A DNA stretch of 8,045 nt from a bacterium (GTDB lineage Bacteria; Verrucomicrobiota; Verrucomicrobiia; Methylacidiphilales; Verrucolacustridaceae): NCBI GenBank assembly GCA_009921985.1, contig RFWS01000046.1, positions 1 through 8,045 of the forward strand, read 5' to 3'. Numbering within the stretch: position 1 is the stretch's first letter; the number at the start of each line of letters is the position of its first letter. The translations under genes and the position numbers were made by a program. Positions 1-5,913 of the stretch are shown here, piece after piece. The notes beneath the pieces are model-generated. The model was not told where the DNA came from, did not search any database, and was given only the letters and a program-made list of their open reading frames with translations.

Positions 1-441
1 GAGACCCTGCTCAATTCCGTCGATGAGCATCCGCTCCATGTTCATGACGTCCTCGCTGACGCGGGTCAGTAGGTCCCCGCTGGAACGGTGGTCGTACCAG
101 GAAACAGGCAACTTCTGGAAGGCGGCATAAAGATCCCGGCGCAGGTCGAGAATCACCCGCTGCTCAAAGAGATTGTTGAGAAAAATACGCAGGGAGTTGA
201 GCCCGTCCCGACCGAGGAAAACAAAGGCCAGCAGCCCGATCAACCAGGGGAGGCGTTCGCCGAGACCCTTGGCGATGACATCGTCGATCAGGTATCCGGT
301 CAGGCGGGGATAAACCAAGCCGAGCACAGTGGAGAGCAGCGCAGCCGAGAGGGTGCCAACGGCAAAAGCCGGGTATTTGCACAGGTATCCGGCGATGCGA
401 AGGGCAACGGGCATAGACCTGAAGAATACACTCTTTGGCAT
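1..441 (-). CDS. ABC exporter, N-terminal transmembrane part (partial)
   Basis: This is the start of an MsbA-like type I ABC exporter (membrane domain fused to ATPase); the ATPase half lies beyond the left edge. Visible are TM1 (LSAALLSTVLGLVYPRL), an intracellular extension (GYLIDDVIAKGLGERL), TM2 (LIGLLAFVFLG) and the family stretch LRRDLYAAFQKLPVSWYD followed by SGDLLTRVSEDV. The last resembles the conserved SGxLxSRxxxDV region of the exporter membrane domain. I chose ATG 441 because GGATAGG precedes it at good spacing; in-frame ATGs at 462 and 414 are alternatives. The gene begins about 38 bp after the bioB stop on the same strand, so co-transcription is likely. The substrate (lipid, glycan or drug) cannot be read from this part. 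Confidence 0.88.
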   Translation of the reverse strand, partial: MPKSVFFRSMPVALRIAGYLCKYPAFAVGTLSAALLSTVLGLVYPRLTGYLIDDVIAKGLGERLPWLIGLLAFVFLGRDGLNSLRIFLNNLFEQRVILDLRRDLYAAFQKLPVSWYDHRSSGDLLTRVSEDVMNMERMLIDGIEQGL

Positions 442-479
442 GGGACGCCTATCCCCATGCATTGTCGCGGAAGATTTAA

Positions 480-1418
480 TTACGCAGCCGCGGCTAGTCC
501 GAGAGTTTTCAGCAAGGCCCGATCGTCGGATTCTTCCGGATTGGGGGCCGTAAGGAGCTTGTCGCCAAAAAAGATCGAGTTGGCGCCGGCAAAGAAACAG
601 AGCGCCTGAGCCTCCCGGGTGAGCGCCGTGCGACCGGCGCTGAGACGGACGCGGGCGCGGGGCAGGGCGATTCGGGTGGTGGCGATCAGGCGCACCAACT
701 CAAAGACGTCGATCGGTTTCTGGCCGGCGAGGGGAGTTCCCTCCTGAGGCATCAGGCAGTTGATTGGCACGCTCTCGGGGGATGGATCGAAGCTGCAGAG
801 CACCTCCAACATTTTTAGCCGGTCATCCTCGCTTTCCCCCATGCCCAGAATCCCCCCGCAGCAGACGGCCATGCCAGCCTTCTGGATGGAGCGGATCGTG
901 CGAAGCCGATCCTCAAAGGAATGGGTGGTGACGATGTTCCGGTAATGCTCGGGAGAAGTGTCGAGATTGTGGTTGTAGGCCGTGACTCCGGCCTCCTTGA
1001 GCTGGCGGGCAGCCTCGTCGGACAACTGCCCCAGGGTGACACAGACTTCCATGCCCAGTTTTTTCACGTCCCGCACGATTTCGAGAACGGACTCAAATTT
1101 GGCCTCTCCCTCACGGACACCTTTCCAGGCGGCTCCCATGCAGAAGCGCCCGGCACCGGCGGCCTTGGCCTGCCGCGCCTCGGCGAGGACGGCGTCGCGT
1201 TCCATTAACCGCTCACCTTTTACGCCGGTGTCGTAGCGGGAACTTTGGGCACAGTAGGCGCAGTCTTCGCTGCAACCACCCGTCTTGATGCTGAGCAGGC
1301 GGCAAAGCTGGACGCCCTCCCGGTCGCCCCAGCTTCCCCGGTGAACTTCCCGGGCCTGCTCCAAAAGATCAAACAGGGGTTGGCGAGCTCGGTGAAAGTT
1401 TTTGGAGGCGCGGTCCAC
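480..1418 (-). CDS. bioB: Biotin synthase (radical SAM)
   Basis: Biotin synthase inserts sulfur into dethiobiotin, the last step of biotin synthesis, in the cytoplasm. Numbered from GTG 1418 (312 aa), the radical-SAM cluster motif CSEDCAYC gives C49, C53 and C56. The [2Fe-2S] ligands correspond to C93 (RFCMGAAWK), C126 (EVCVTLGQL), C186 (AVCCGG) and the Arg in VRLSAGR. NHNLDTSPE, ESVPIN and ANSIFFGDKLLT are also family hallmarks, so all key residues are present. The start is uncertain. GTG 1418 gives a family-like N-terminus before PLFDLL and has GGTGA upstream. ATG 1475 would add 19 residues with no expected counterpart and would nearly abut the divergent 1504 gene. The longest frame, to 1565, would overlap that gene and is unlikely. 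No other bio gene and no BirA/BioR-like operator was seen nearby. Confidence 0.95.
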   Translation of the reverse strand: MDRASKNFHRARQPLFDLLEQAREVHRGSWGDREGVQLCRLLSIKTGGCSEDCAYCAQSSRYDTGVKGERLMERDAVLAEARQAKAAGAGRFCMGAAWKGVREGEAKFESVLEIVRDVKKLGMEVCVTLGQLSDEAARQLKEAGVTAYNHNLDTSPEHYRNIVTTHSFEDRLRTIRSIQKAGMAVCCGGILGMGESEDDRLKMLEVLCSFDPSPESVPINCLMPQEGTPLAGQKPIDVFELVRLIATTRIALPRARVRLSAGRTALTREAQALCFFAGANSIFFGDKLLTAPNPEESDDRALLKTLGLAAAA

Positions 1419-1486
1419 AACAACATCACCGCAAGGGTGGCAAGGGCGCGGGGAGAGGTCAAAAACCGATTGCATGCCCTGTGAGC

Positions 1487-1492
1487 GGGGAG
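1487..1492 (+). promoter_or_regulatory. Ribosome binding site of the thioredoxin-like gene
   Basis: GGGGAG lies 11 nt before ATG 1504. It supports that start over the longer open frame that enters from upstream and would overlap bioB. Confidence 0.6.
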
Positions 1493-1503
1493 AGACTTTA
1501 ATT

Positions 1504-2037
1504 ATGAATAAAACCCTCCTTGGCCTCGTCATCGGCGTGGCATCCCTACAACTATTAAATTCCACCTTGCAGGCAGATTTCTATGGCGATCTGCAGGCCA
1601 AGCTCATTGAGTCTAAAAATGGAAAAGCCGTTCCCTTCGAGGCAGGAGAAAACAAGCCGGAATTCACCGCCATCTATTACTCGGCGCACTGGTGTCCGCC
1701 TTGTCGGGCCCTGACGCCCAAGCTGGTGACCTGGTACAAGAATACCAAGGCCCGTTTTAAAAACTTCGAACTGGTTTTTGCAAGCTCCGACAAGGATGAG
1801 GCCGCCATGATGGAATACATGAAGGAGGAGAAGATGCCTTGGCCGGCAATCAAGTTTGACGAGAAGAAGTCTTCCGGGGTTGGCAAGTACGCAGCCGGCG
1901 GGATTCCCTACCTCGTTCTGGTCGACAAAGATGGCAAGGACTTGACCGGCCAACCGGGCAACGAATGGCAACATCCTTCCAAAGTGATGCCTGAAATTGA
2001 AAAAATTTTGCGGGAGTCTCGCAAAACCAAGGAATGA
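1504..2037 (+). CDS. Secreted thioredoxin-fold protein (TlpA/nucleoredoxin-like)
   Basis: A probable periplasmic thiol-disulfide oxidoreductase of 177 aa. Residues 1-24 form a signal peptide (short basic start, hydrophobic core LLGLVIGVASLQLL, likely cleavage after LQA24). The thioredoxin active site is WCPPC (C64 and C67), preceded by AIYYSAHW, the usual beta-strand. The cis-proline is P135 in GGIPYLVLVDKDGK. Lys/Glu-rich helices between these resemble the nucleoredoxin/Thioredoxin_8 group rather than DsbA. There is no second domain or membrane anchor. It diverges from bioB and overlaps the next gene by 4 bp (ATGA), so the two are probably co-translated. The partner protein is unknown; the downstream small secreted protein is a candidate by position only. 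Confidence 0.88.
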   Translation: MNKTLLGLVIGVASLQLLNSTLQADFYGDLQAKLIESKNGKAVPFEAGENKPEFTAIYYSAHWCPPCRALTPKLVTWYKNTKARFKNFELVFASSDKDEAAMMEYMKEEKMPWPAIKFDEKKSSGVGKYAAGGIPYLVLVDKDGKDLTGQPGNEWQHPSKVMPEIEKILRESRKTKE

Positions 2038-2351
2038 CCCCAAGCTCCCGGTCTCACAGCTTGATTGGGGTCCTCAGCTATTGGCTCCTGTTCCAAGCCT
2101 TGGGTTGCATCCCTTTTTTATGTAAAGCAGAGAGCTACGAGGAATACGTGGCCAGGCACAAGCGGGTTCAGAAGATGATGAATCCAATGAATGTGCCGGT
2201 GGCGAACGTCATGAACGATGCGTGGGATAAAAACCCGGAATACGCCAATCCCAAGGACAAGCCCGCCCCGAAAAAAGGCCCGGCCGTTTTTTACATCAAA
2301 TCCTCCCGGGACGGGTGCGGTCGGTTGACGTATCCGTTCGGGAACAGATAG
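2034..2351 (+). CDS. Small putative secreted protein, coupled to the thioredoxin-like gene
   Basis: I do not recognise this 105-aa protein. Its ATG overlaps the stop of the preceding gene (ATGA), a common sign of translational coupling, which is the main argument that it is real. The N-terminus looks like a signal peptide: a polar start, the hydrophobic run LIGVLSYWLLFQALGCIPF, and a possible signal peptidase I site after CKA32. An ALGC stretch is only a poor lipobox. The mature part starts ESYEEYVARHKRVQKMM, is charged, contains a Pro/Lys patch (PKDKPAPKKGP), and ends with a segment containing one Cys. There is no catalytic motif. It could be a short envelope protein, or a chance frame kept open by high GC. 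Confidence 0.55.
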   Translation: MTPSSRSHSLIGVLSYWLLFQALGCIPFLCKAESYEEYVARHKRVQKMMNPMNVPVANVMNDAWDKNPEYANPKDKPAPKKGPAVFYIKSSRDGCGRLTYPFGNR

Positions 2352-2352
2352 A

Positions 2353-2379
2353 GGGGCCCTGGGGCAGCCCCTTGGCCCC
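2353..2379. terminator. GC-rich hairpin between convergent genes
   Basis: GGGGCC (2353-2358) pairs with GGCCCC (2374-2379). Inside, after a CT/TT internal loop, GGGG (2361-2364) pairs with CCCC (2368-2371) around a CAG loop. It lies just past the stop of the small secreted gene and beyond the end of the convergent deacetylase gene, where a bidirectional terminator would be expected. Neither side carries a T-tract, so it may act only as an RNA 3'-end stabiliser or as a factor-dependent site. Confidence 0.4.
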
Positions 2380-2461
2380 CTTAGACCTTCCCCCGCCTAT
2401 TCTTGTTTCTGCCTCCGGCAAGGGGAGTTGCACTGCACGCAGAAATTTTATCCAAAGGGGG

Positions 2462-3238
2462 CTATCTATTCTCGATTCTCAAATATCGCGCAATGGTGCG
2501 GAACTCGCCTAACTGGCCCAGCATGCGGATCAGAATGTCCATACGCTCGATGCGTCTCTGTCGGTTCCGCCGCCGAATCCAAAGGGGGATTTCTTTTTCG
2601 GGCAGGTCGGACAACTCCCAGGGATGGAAATAAAGGGTCAGCACCCCGTCCCACGCCAGCAACATCCGGCACGCGGCCAAATAAAGAGGGAGCGGAAGAA
2701 GATGAAAGCTGGCCCAAAACAGGGGAAAGCGAACAAGCGGCAACACCGAGGCCGGCACTTCCCAGATCCCAGAGGCTTGGTGAGGCTTTCTTTTTTGGGA
2801 CAGGCGACAATACCGACCCGGAACAATACCGGGGTTGGAGGAGGCATCATAGCGATATCCGGCCGTGGCAACTTCTGATAGGGAAACCGACCGTAACCGC
2901 GGGGAACGGAAGCCAACTACCTCGCCCCCGGCAATTTCTGAAATCCGCCTCCGGCTGGTCTCCAGCCCGAAGTCCGCGTCCTTTCCGTGAGACCAGGCAT
3001 GGGAGGCAATTTCGTGACCCCGGGCTTGTGTCTGTTGCAGAAGGTCCGGGGCAGCCTCGGCCAACCGAGCAGTGACAAACACAGTGCCGGGGGCTTTCCA
3101 GCGGGAAGAAGTCTGCAGCCATTGCCGCCAGACCTCGATGCCCCGGGCCAATCCCCCATCGGGCAGGGGAGCAGCCCCGAAATCGGATGGGGCATCGTAC
3201 TCCTCAACGTCCCACGTGAGGAGGATGGCACGCTTCAC
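2462..3238 (-). CDS. Polysaccharide deacetylase family protein (divergent NodB-like)
   Basis: A 258-aa CE4-superfamily protein, predicted to remove N- or O-acetyl groups from a glycan or lipid-linked sugar using a metal. The first motif is LLTWDVEEYD (D10), the DVE form seen in exopolysaccharide-type deacetylases rather than TFDDG. The metal-histidine motif is H80-x3-H84 in HEIASHAWSH. The third motif is GFRSPRL (109-115). The C-terminal part has PGRYCRL, VLPLVRFPLFWASF, and the LYFHPWEL motif seen in this subgroup. There is no signal peptide. The hydrophobic FPLFWASFHLLPLPLYLAA stretch could be a membrane-associated helix. The start is GTG 3238: its TG is shared with the TGA of the upstream glycosyltransferase gene, a 4-bp overlap that implies tight coupling. 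It is the last gene of the operon. Confidence 0.85.
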   Translation of the reverse strand: MKRAILLTWDVEEYDAPSDFGAAPLPDGGLARGIEVWRQWLQTSSRWKAPGTVFVTARLAEAAPDLLQQTQARGHEIASHAWSHGKDADFGLETSRRRISEIAGGEVVGFRSPRLRSVSLSEVATAGYRYDASSNPGIVPGRYCRLSQKRKPHQASGIWEVPASVLPLVRFPLFWASFHLLPLPLYLAACRMLLAWDGVLTLYFHPWELSDLPEKEIPLWIRRRNRQRRIERMDILIRMLGQLGEFRTIARYLRIENR

Positions 3239-3987
3239 GGATACCGATATTGCCCGGTCCAGGACCAGAAACGAATCCGCAAAAAGTCCAGGAGACAGCG
3301 CAGGGTATCCAGCATCAGTTTCACCTGGGACGTCTTGTAGTTGTGAAGGCCGGAAACTTGGGCGGGGATCTGGCCCACCTTCAGCCCCATCTTTCGGGCG
3401 AGATAGAGAAGTTCCGCATCAAAGGCAAAGTCATCGAGTTTTTGATTGGAAAACAGTTTTTGCCCGGCCGCGCGGCGGAAGCCCTTCAGGCCAGCTTGGG
3501 TGTCGGGATAATCGAATCCAAGCCAAACACAGGCCAGCCGGTTGAATCCCCAACCGAGAAGAGCCCGGCGCGCCGGAAGTCCACCATCGGGTTGAGCCGC
3601 CATGGAGCGGGAGCCAATGACCACATCATGCTCGTGAAGAGCTTTCATCATTGGGGCAAGGTGATGAAAGTCGTAAGCCAGATCCCCGTCCATGAAGACC
3701 CAAAGATCCTGCCGCCCGCCGGTCAACCCCAGGCGAACCGCCTTTCCTTTGCCACCGTTGTGGGGGAGCGCCATCACCGATGCGTTTTTGACCCCTCGTA
3801 AGGCGTGCCGAAAGGTCTCTGCTGTCCCGTCATCCGATCCATCGTCAACCACACGAAGGGAAACATGCCGGTTTTTGACCAAAAAGGCCCGAATGCCCCG
3901 GCTAATACGGGGAACTTCCGCCGCCTCGTTATGCACAGGCAAGACCAAGAGAATGGTGCGGGACTTTGATTTTTTGCGCCGAACCAT
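3235..3987 (-). CDS. Family 2 glycosyltransferase, DPM1/ALG5-like
   Basis: A 250-aa GT-A fold enzyme that resembles dolichyl/polyprenyl-phosphate sugar synthases, so it may transfer a sugar from a nucleotide donor to a lipid phosphate on the inner face of the membrane. Motifs in order are LVLPVHNEA (14-22), RVVDDGSDDGT (45-55), NGGKGKAVRLG (77-87), DGDL with the DxD motif (100-103), VVIGSR (122-127), GFNRLACVWLG and DTQAGLKGFRR (162-172). Unlike ArnC- or GtrB-type enzymes it has no C-terminal membrane helices. The N-terminus is basic (RRKKSKSR). ATG 3987 is the only sensible start, but no Shine-Dalgarno sequence precedes it; an A-rich stretch does. It sits 62 bp after the first deacetylase and overlaps the second by 4 bp. 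Donor and acceptor are not deducible. Confidence 0.88.
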   Translation of the reverse strand: MVRRKKSKSRTILLVLPVHNEAAEVPRISRGIRAFLVKNRHVSLRVVDDGSDDGTAETFRHALRGVKNASVMALPHNGGKGKAVRLGLTGGRQDLWVFMDGDLAYDFHHLAPMMKALHEHDVVIGSRSMAAQPDGGLPARRALLGWGFNRLACVWLGFDYPDTQAGLKGFRRAAGQKLFSNQKLDDFAFDAELLYLARKMGLKVGQIPAQVSGLHNYKTSQVKLMLDTLRCLLDFLRIRFWSWTGQYRYP

Positions 3988-3995
3988 GATTTTTT

Positions 3996-4007
3996 TTAAT
4001 CGATTAA
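3996..4007. repeat. AT-rich 12-bp palindrome before the GT2 gene
   Basis: TTAATCGATTAA is a perfect palindrome. It lies 8 bp upstream of the GT2 start on the minus strand, next to a run of eight T on the plus strand. It is the most AT-rich patch in this part of the cluster and could be a regulator site or an opening-prone leader. Function is not shown. Confidence 0.4.
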
Positions 4008-4028
4008 TCCCCGCGAATCAACCGGTGC

Positions 4029-4049
4029 GGACACGCAAGTTGGGCGTCC
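4029..4049. repeat. Imperfect hairpin just after the first deacetylase gene
   Basis: GGACACGC (4029-4036) pairs with GCGTCC (4044-4049), leaving a 2-nt AC bulge and a 7-nt loop. On the minus strand it begins immediately after the TAG stop (4052-4050), inside the 62-bp intercistronic gap. It may stabilise the upstream mRNA segment or be a REP-like element. There is no T-tract, so it is not a clear terminator. Confidence 0.35.
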
Positions 4050-4781
4050 CTACCTAAAAATTCTTCGAATTAGCGACTTTAACGTCCTTGTCGGATATCG
4101 AGCCGTCCATCGCTTGAGACAAAACGGGTCGGTTTCTCGGGCATTCACTCCCCGGTCCATGGTGCAGGCGGTTTTGAATCCTGCCTCCCGCACCAGATCC
4201 ACCACGCCCTCATCATAATCCCCGAAGGGATACGCAAAATGCTCCATGGGCACTCCAAACCGGTCTTCCAATTTCTTTTTGCCGGAAACGATCTCCTCCC
4301 GCGCGCGTTCGCGGGGAATTCGGGAAAGACGCGGGTGGGTACAGGTATGGCCCCCGATCCAGTTGCCCGCAGCCATCCAATCACGGATTTGGGACTCATC
4401 CATTAAGGGCCGAGCTTCCCCCCCTTCCACCGCCTCCCAGTCGCTCGTTTTGCCGATCCGATCCGCCACCAGATAATTGATCGCCCGACAGCCTATTTCA
4501 CGCATCACTGGAGCCGCCGCCTGCAAATTGCTGACAAATCCATCGTCAAAGGTGATGGCCAAGGTTTGGGTTCCTGGCGACATGCCCGGTGGTCTAAAGG
4601 AAAATCCTGCCTTCGCCAACTCACGGATCTGTTGCCGAAAAAGGCCTGGCTCAAGATACAAACCCCTGATCCTCGCACCGGCCGGGACCGGCTCAGTCTT
4701 GTGGTAGCAGAGAATGGGGAATCCCTCCTGGAAGTGACGGCGAAAGGGTTTCAGCTCGGAGTAGTAGTCCGGAAGATTCAC
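4050..4781 (-). CDS. Polysaccharide deacetylase (NodB/CE4 domain)
   Basis: A 243-aa metal-dependent deacetylase predicted to remove acetyl groups from a glycan or lipid-linked sugar. The N-terminal FPILCYHKTEP (21-31) is the usual lead strand of this family. The NodB motifs are ITFDDGF (76-82, base D79 and metal D80), GGHTCTHPRLS (143-153, metal H145 and H149) and FAYPFGDYD (181-189). The C-terminal AGFKTACTMDRGVN and DPFCLKR match the family end. No signal peptide or membrane segment is visible, so it probably acts in the cytoplasm or on the inner membrane face. GTG 4781 is chosen because AAGGGG lies 7 nt upstream; the gap to the GT9 stop is only 4 bp. An ATG at 4786 hits a stop two codons later. 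It is the second gene of the operon. Confidence 0.93.
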   Translation of the reverse strand: MNLPDYYSELKPFRRHFQEGFPILCYHKTEPVPAGARIRGLYLEPGLFRQQIRELAKAGFSFRPPGMSPGTQTLAITFDDGFVSNLQAAAPVMREIGCRAINYLVADRIGKTSDWEAVEGGEARPLMDESQIRDWMAAGNWIGGHTCTHPRLSRIPRERAREEIVSGKKKLEDRFGVPMEHFAYPFGDYDEGVVDLVREAGFKTACTMDRGVNARETDPFCLKRWTARYPTRTLKSLIRRIFR

Positions 4782-4785
4782 GGCA

Positions 4786-5829
4786 TTACCCCTTCAAGTT
4801 GACAGGCAACCCGGCCAGCACAGCCCGGGCGACATCAGTCGGGGAAATTTTCGAGAGACAAAGAGCCCGACTACCATCACAAGAGTTTCGGCCGGTTTGG
4901 TTGCAGGGACAGTCACGGAGAAGGACATAGTGTCGGTTCCCCCGAGGGGCCCAGCCGGGCCGGCCCACGGATTCGCGAAAAAGGGAAACCGTCGGCCGTC
5001 CAAGAGCCATCGCCAAGTGAAGCACCCCGGAATCAAGGCCGAGATGGAGCTCGGCGTTTTCCAAAATGGCCGCGAGGAGGCCCACCGAACAGCGCTCCGT
5101 TCGTATTTTCAACCTGGCATCAGCAACCAAGGCGGAAAAATCCCCAAGTCGGGCGGTCTCCCGCTCGGAACCAGCTCCCGTGGCCAGAACTTCCAAGCAC
5201 GGGGCTTCCTTCCAAATCTGGCGCAGGGTTTCAGCCCAGTCATCCAGCGGCCACTCGTTCAGGGGGGTGCTGGCGGCGTTGACGGAAAGATGCAGATACG
5301 GTTTTTTTCCTGGGCTGCCGGTGGCAATTCTTTCCGAATCCGGAATTTTAAAATTCCATCCCGGCTCTTTCCCCGACCAGCCGAGCTCGCGCAGAAAGTT
5401 CAGCCTCTGTTCAAAAACCGGCATGGACCGATCTTTCCCGTCCACAGAACGAGTCAGCCGCCAGCGCGCTGGCCACGAATTTTTCCCGGTGATCCGCGCA
5501 ATCCGCTCCCGGGCCCCCGACCATCCCACTCCATAAAGATTGCGATCCGACCCGATCCAAGACAGGGCGGCGTCGTACTTTTGAGTCCGAAGGGAGGAAA
5601 TTTGAGCCAAGCCCTGCCACCAGGGCGGGCTGGGCTTGCGAAGAGGGGTGACCCATGTGCTCCGAACCTCCGGCACCATGGCCAAGACCTCCGCCCCCAC
5701 CGGGGTGGTGATCACATCGACCTGCGCTCCCGTGGCGGCCAACGCCCGGATCGCGGGGACGGAGTGGACGGTGTCCCCGAGGAAACCAAGGTCAACCACC
5801 AGGACTTTTTTCCAGTCCGGCAAGGGCAT
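4786..5829 (-). CDS. Family 9 glycosyltransferase (heptosyltransferase type)
   Basis: A 347-aa GT-B fold enzyme of the ADP-heptose:LPS heptosyltransferase family, expected to extend an LPS-core-like glycan from a nucleotide-heptose or related donor at the inner membrane. Evidence: the N-terminal KKVLVVDLGFLGDTVHSVPA (GLGD-type loop), the central LHLSVNAAST with NEWPLDDWAETL (the family's W-P-x-x-x-W region), and LGLDSGVLHLAMALGRPTVS (about 263-282, the DSGxxHLAxALGxP donor site). A Cys-rich tail (DCPCNQ, NSCDG, ALCL) resembles that of many family members. ATG 5829 is preferred because it precedes the first strand by seven residues. Longer in-frame starts would run into the divergent gene. It heads the four-gene operon. 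The exact sugar is unknown. Confidence 0.9.
   Translation of the reverse strand: MPLPDWKKVLVVDLGFLGDTVHSVPAIRALAATGAQVDVITTPVGAEVLAMVPEVRSTWVTPLRKPSPPWWQGLAQISSLRTQKYDAALSWIGSDRNLYGVGWSGARERIARITGKNSWPARWRLTRSVDGKDRSMPVFEQRLNFLRELGWSGKEPGWNFKIPDSERIATGSPGKKPYLHLSVNAASTPLNEWPLDDWAETLRQIWKEAPCLEVLATGAGSERETARLGDFSALVADARLKIRTERCSVGLLAAILENAELHLGLDSGVLHLAMALGRPTVSLFRESVGRPGWAPRGNRHYVLLRDCPCNQTGRNSCDGSRALCLSKISPTDVARAVLAGLPVNLKG
4789..4794 (-). promoter_or_regulatory. Ribosome binding site of the first deacetylase, inside the GT9 3' end
   Basis: On the minus strand the last two GT9 sense codons (AAG GGG) form AAGGGG, directly before the GT9 stop and 7 nt before GTG 4781. Ribosomes ending GT9 would reach this site, so translational coupling is likely. 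It decides the GTG start. Confidence 0.65.
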
Positions 5830-5845
5830 GGATGAGTTTCGTCTG

Positions 5846-5855
5846 AAACCGGTTT
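5846..5855. repeat. 10-bp palindrome in the divergent intergenic region
   Basis: AAACCGGTTT is a perfect palindrome 17 bp upstream of the GT9 start. Together with the inverted repeat next to it, it is a candidate regulator site for the operon, but no regulator is encoded in the window. Confidence 0.35.
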
Positions 5856-5862
5856 TCGGCCA

Positions 5863-5897
5863 ATCCGGAAACAGAGCCTTGGCCAAACTTTCCGGAT
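5863..5897. repeat. 9-bp inverted repeat between GT9 and SRPBCC genes
   Basis: ATCCGGAAA (5863-5871) and TTTCCGGAT (5889-5897) are perfect inverted copies separated by 17 bp. The spacer contains the palindrome TTGGCCAA (5879-5886). The repeat lies wholly in the divergent gap if the SRPBCC gene starts at 5914, and covers the alternative ATG 5896. It may be an operator shared by both transcription units, or an RNA hairpin in a leader. Confidence 0.45.
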
Positions 5898-5913
5898 GGA
5901 ACAAGATCCCGCC

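Noticed and set aside
1470..1502. Possible promoter TTGCAT ... TTTAAT before the thioredoxin-like gene
   Set aside because: The spacing is too long (21 bp) and the TTTAAT touches the start codon, leaving no room for transcription start and the ribosome binding site.
1419..1565. Extension of bioB to an ATG at 1565
   Set aside because: It would overlap the N-terminus of the divergent thioredoxin gene and adds residues unlike any biotin synthase start.
2428..3075. Plus-strand open frame of 215 codons opposite the second deacetylase
   Set aside because: It has no recognisable motif and is explained as a shadow of the minus-strand deacetylase gene.
3250..3801. Plus-strand open frame of 183 codons opposite the GT2 gene
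   Set aside because: The minus strand carries the full ordered set of GT2 motifs; the plus-strand translation is featureless.
4897..5835. Plus-strand open frame of 312 codons antisense to the GT9 gene
   Set aside because: The translation has no recognisable domain and is low-complexity in Pro, Arg and Gly. The minus strand encodes clear GT9 motifs, and long antisense frames are common in GC-rich genes.
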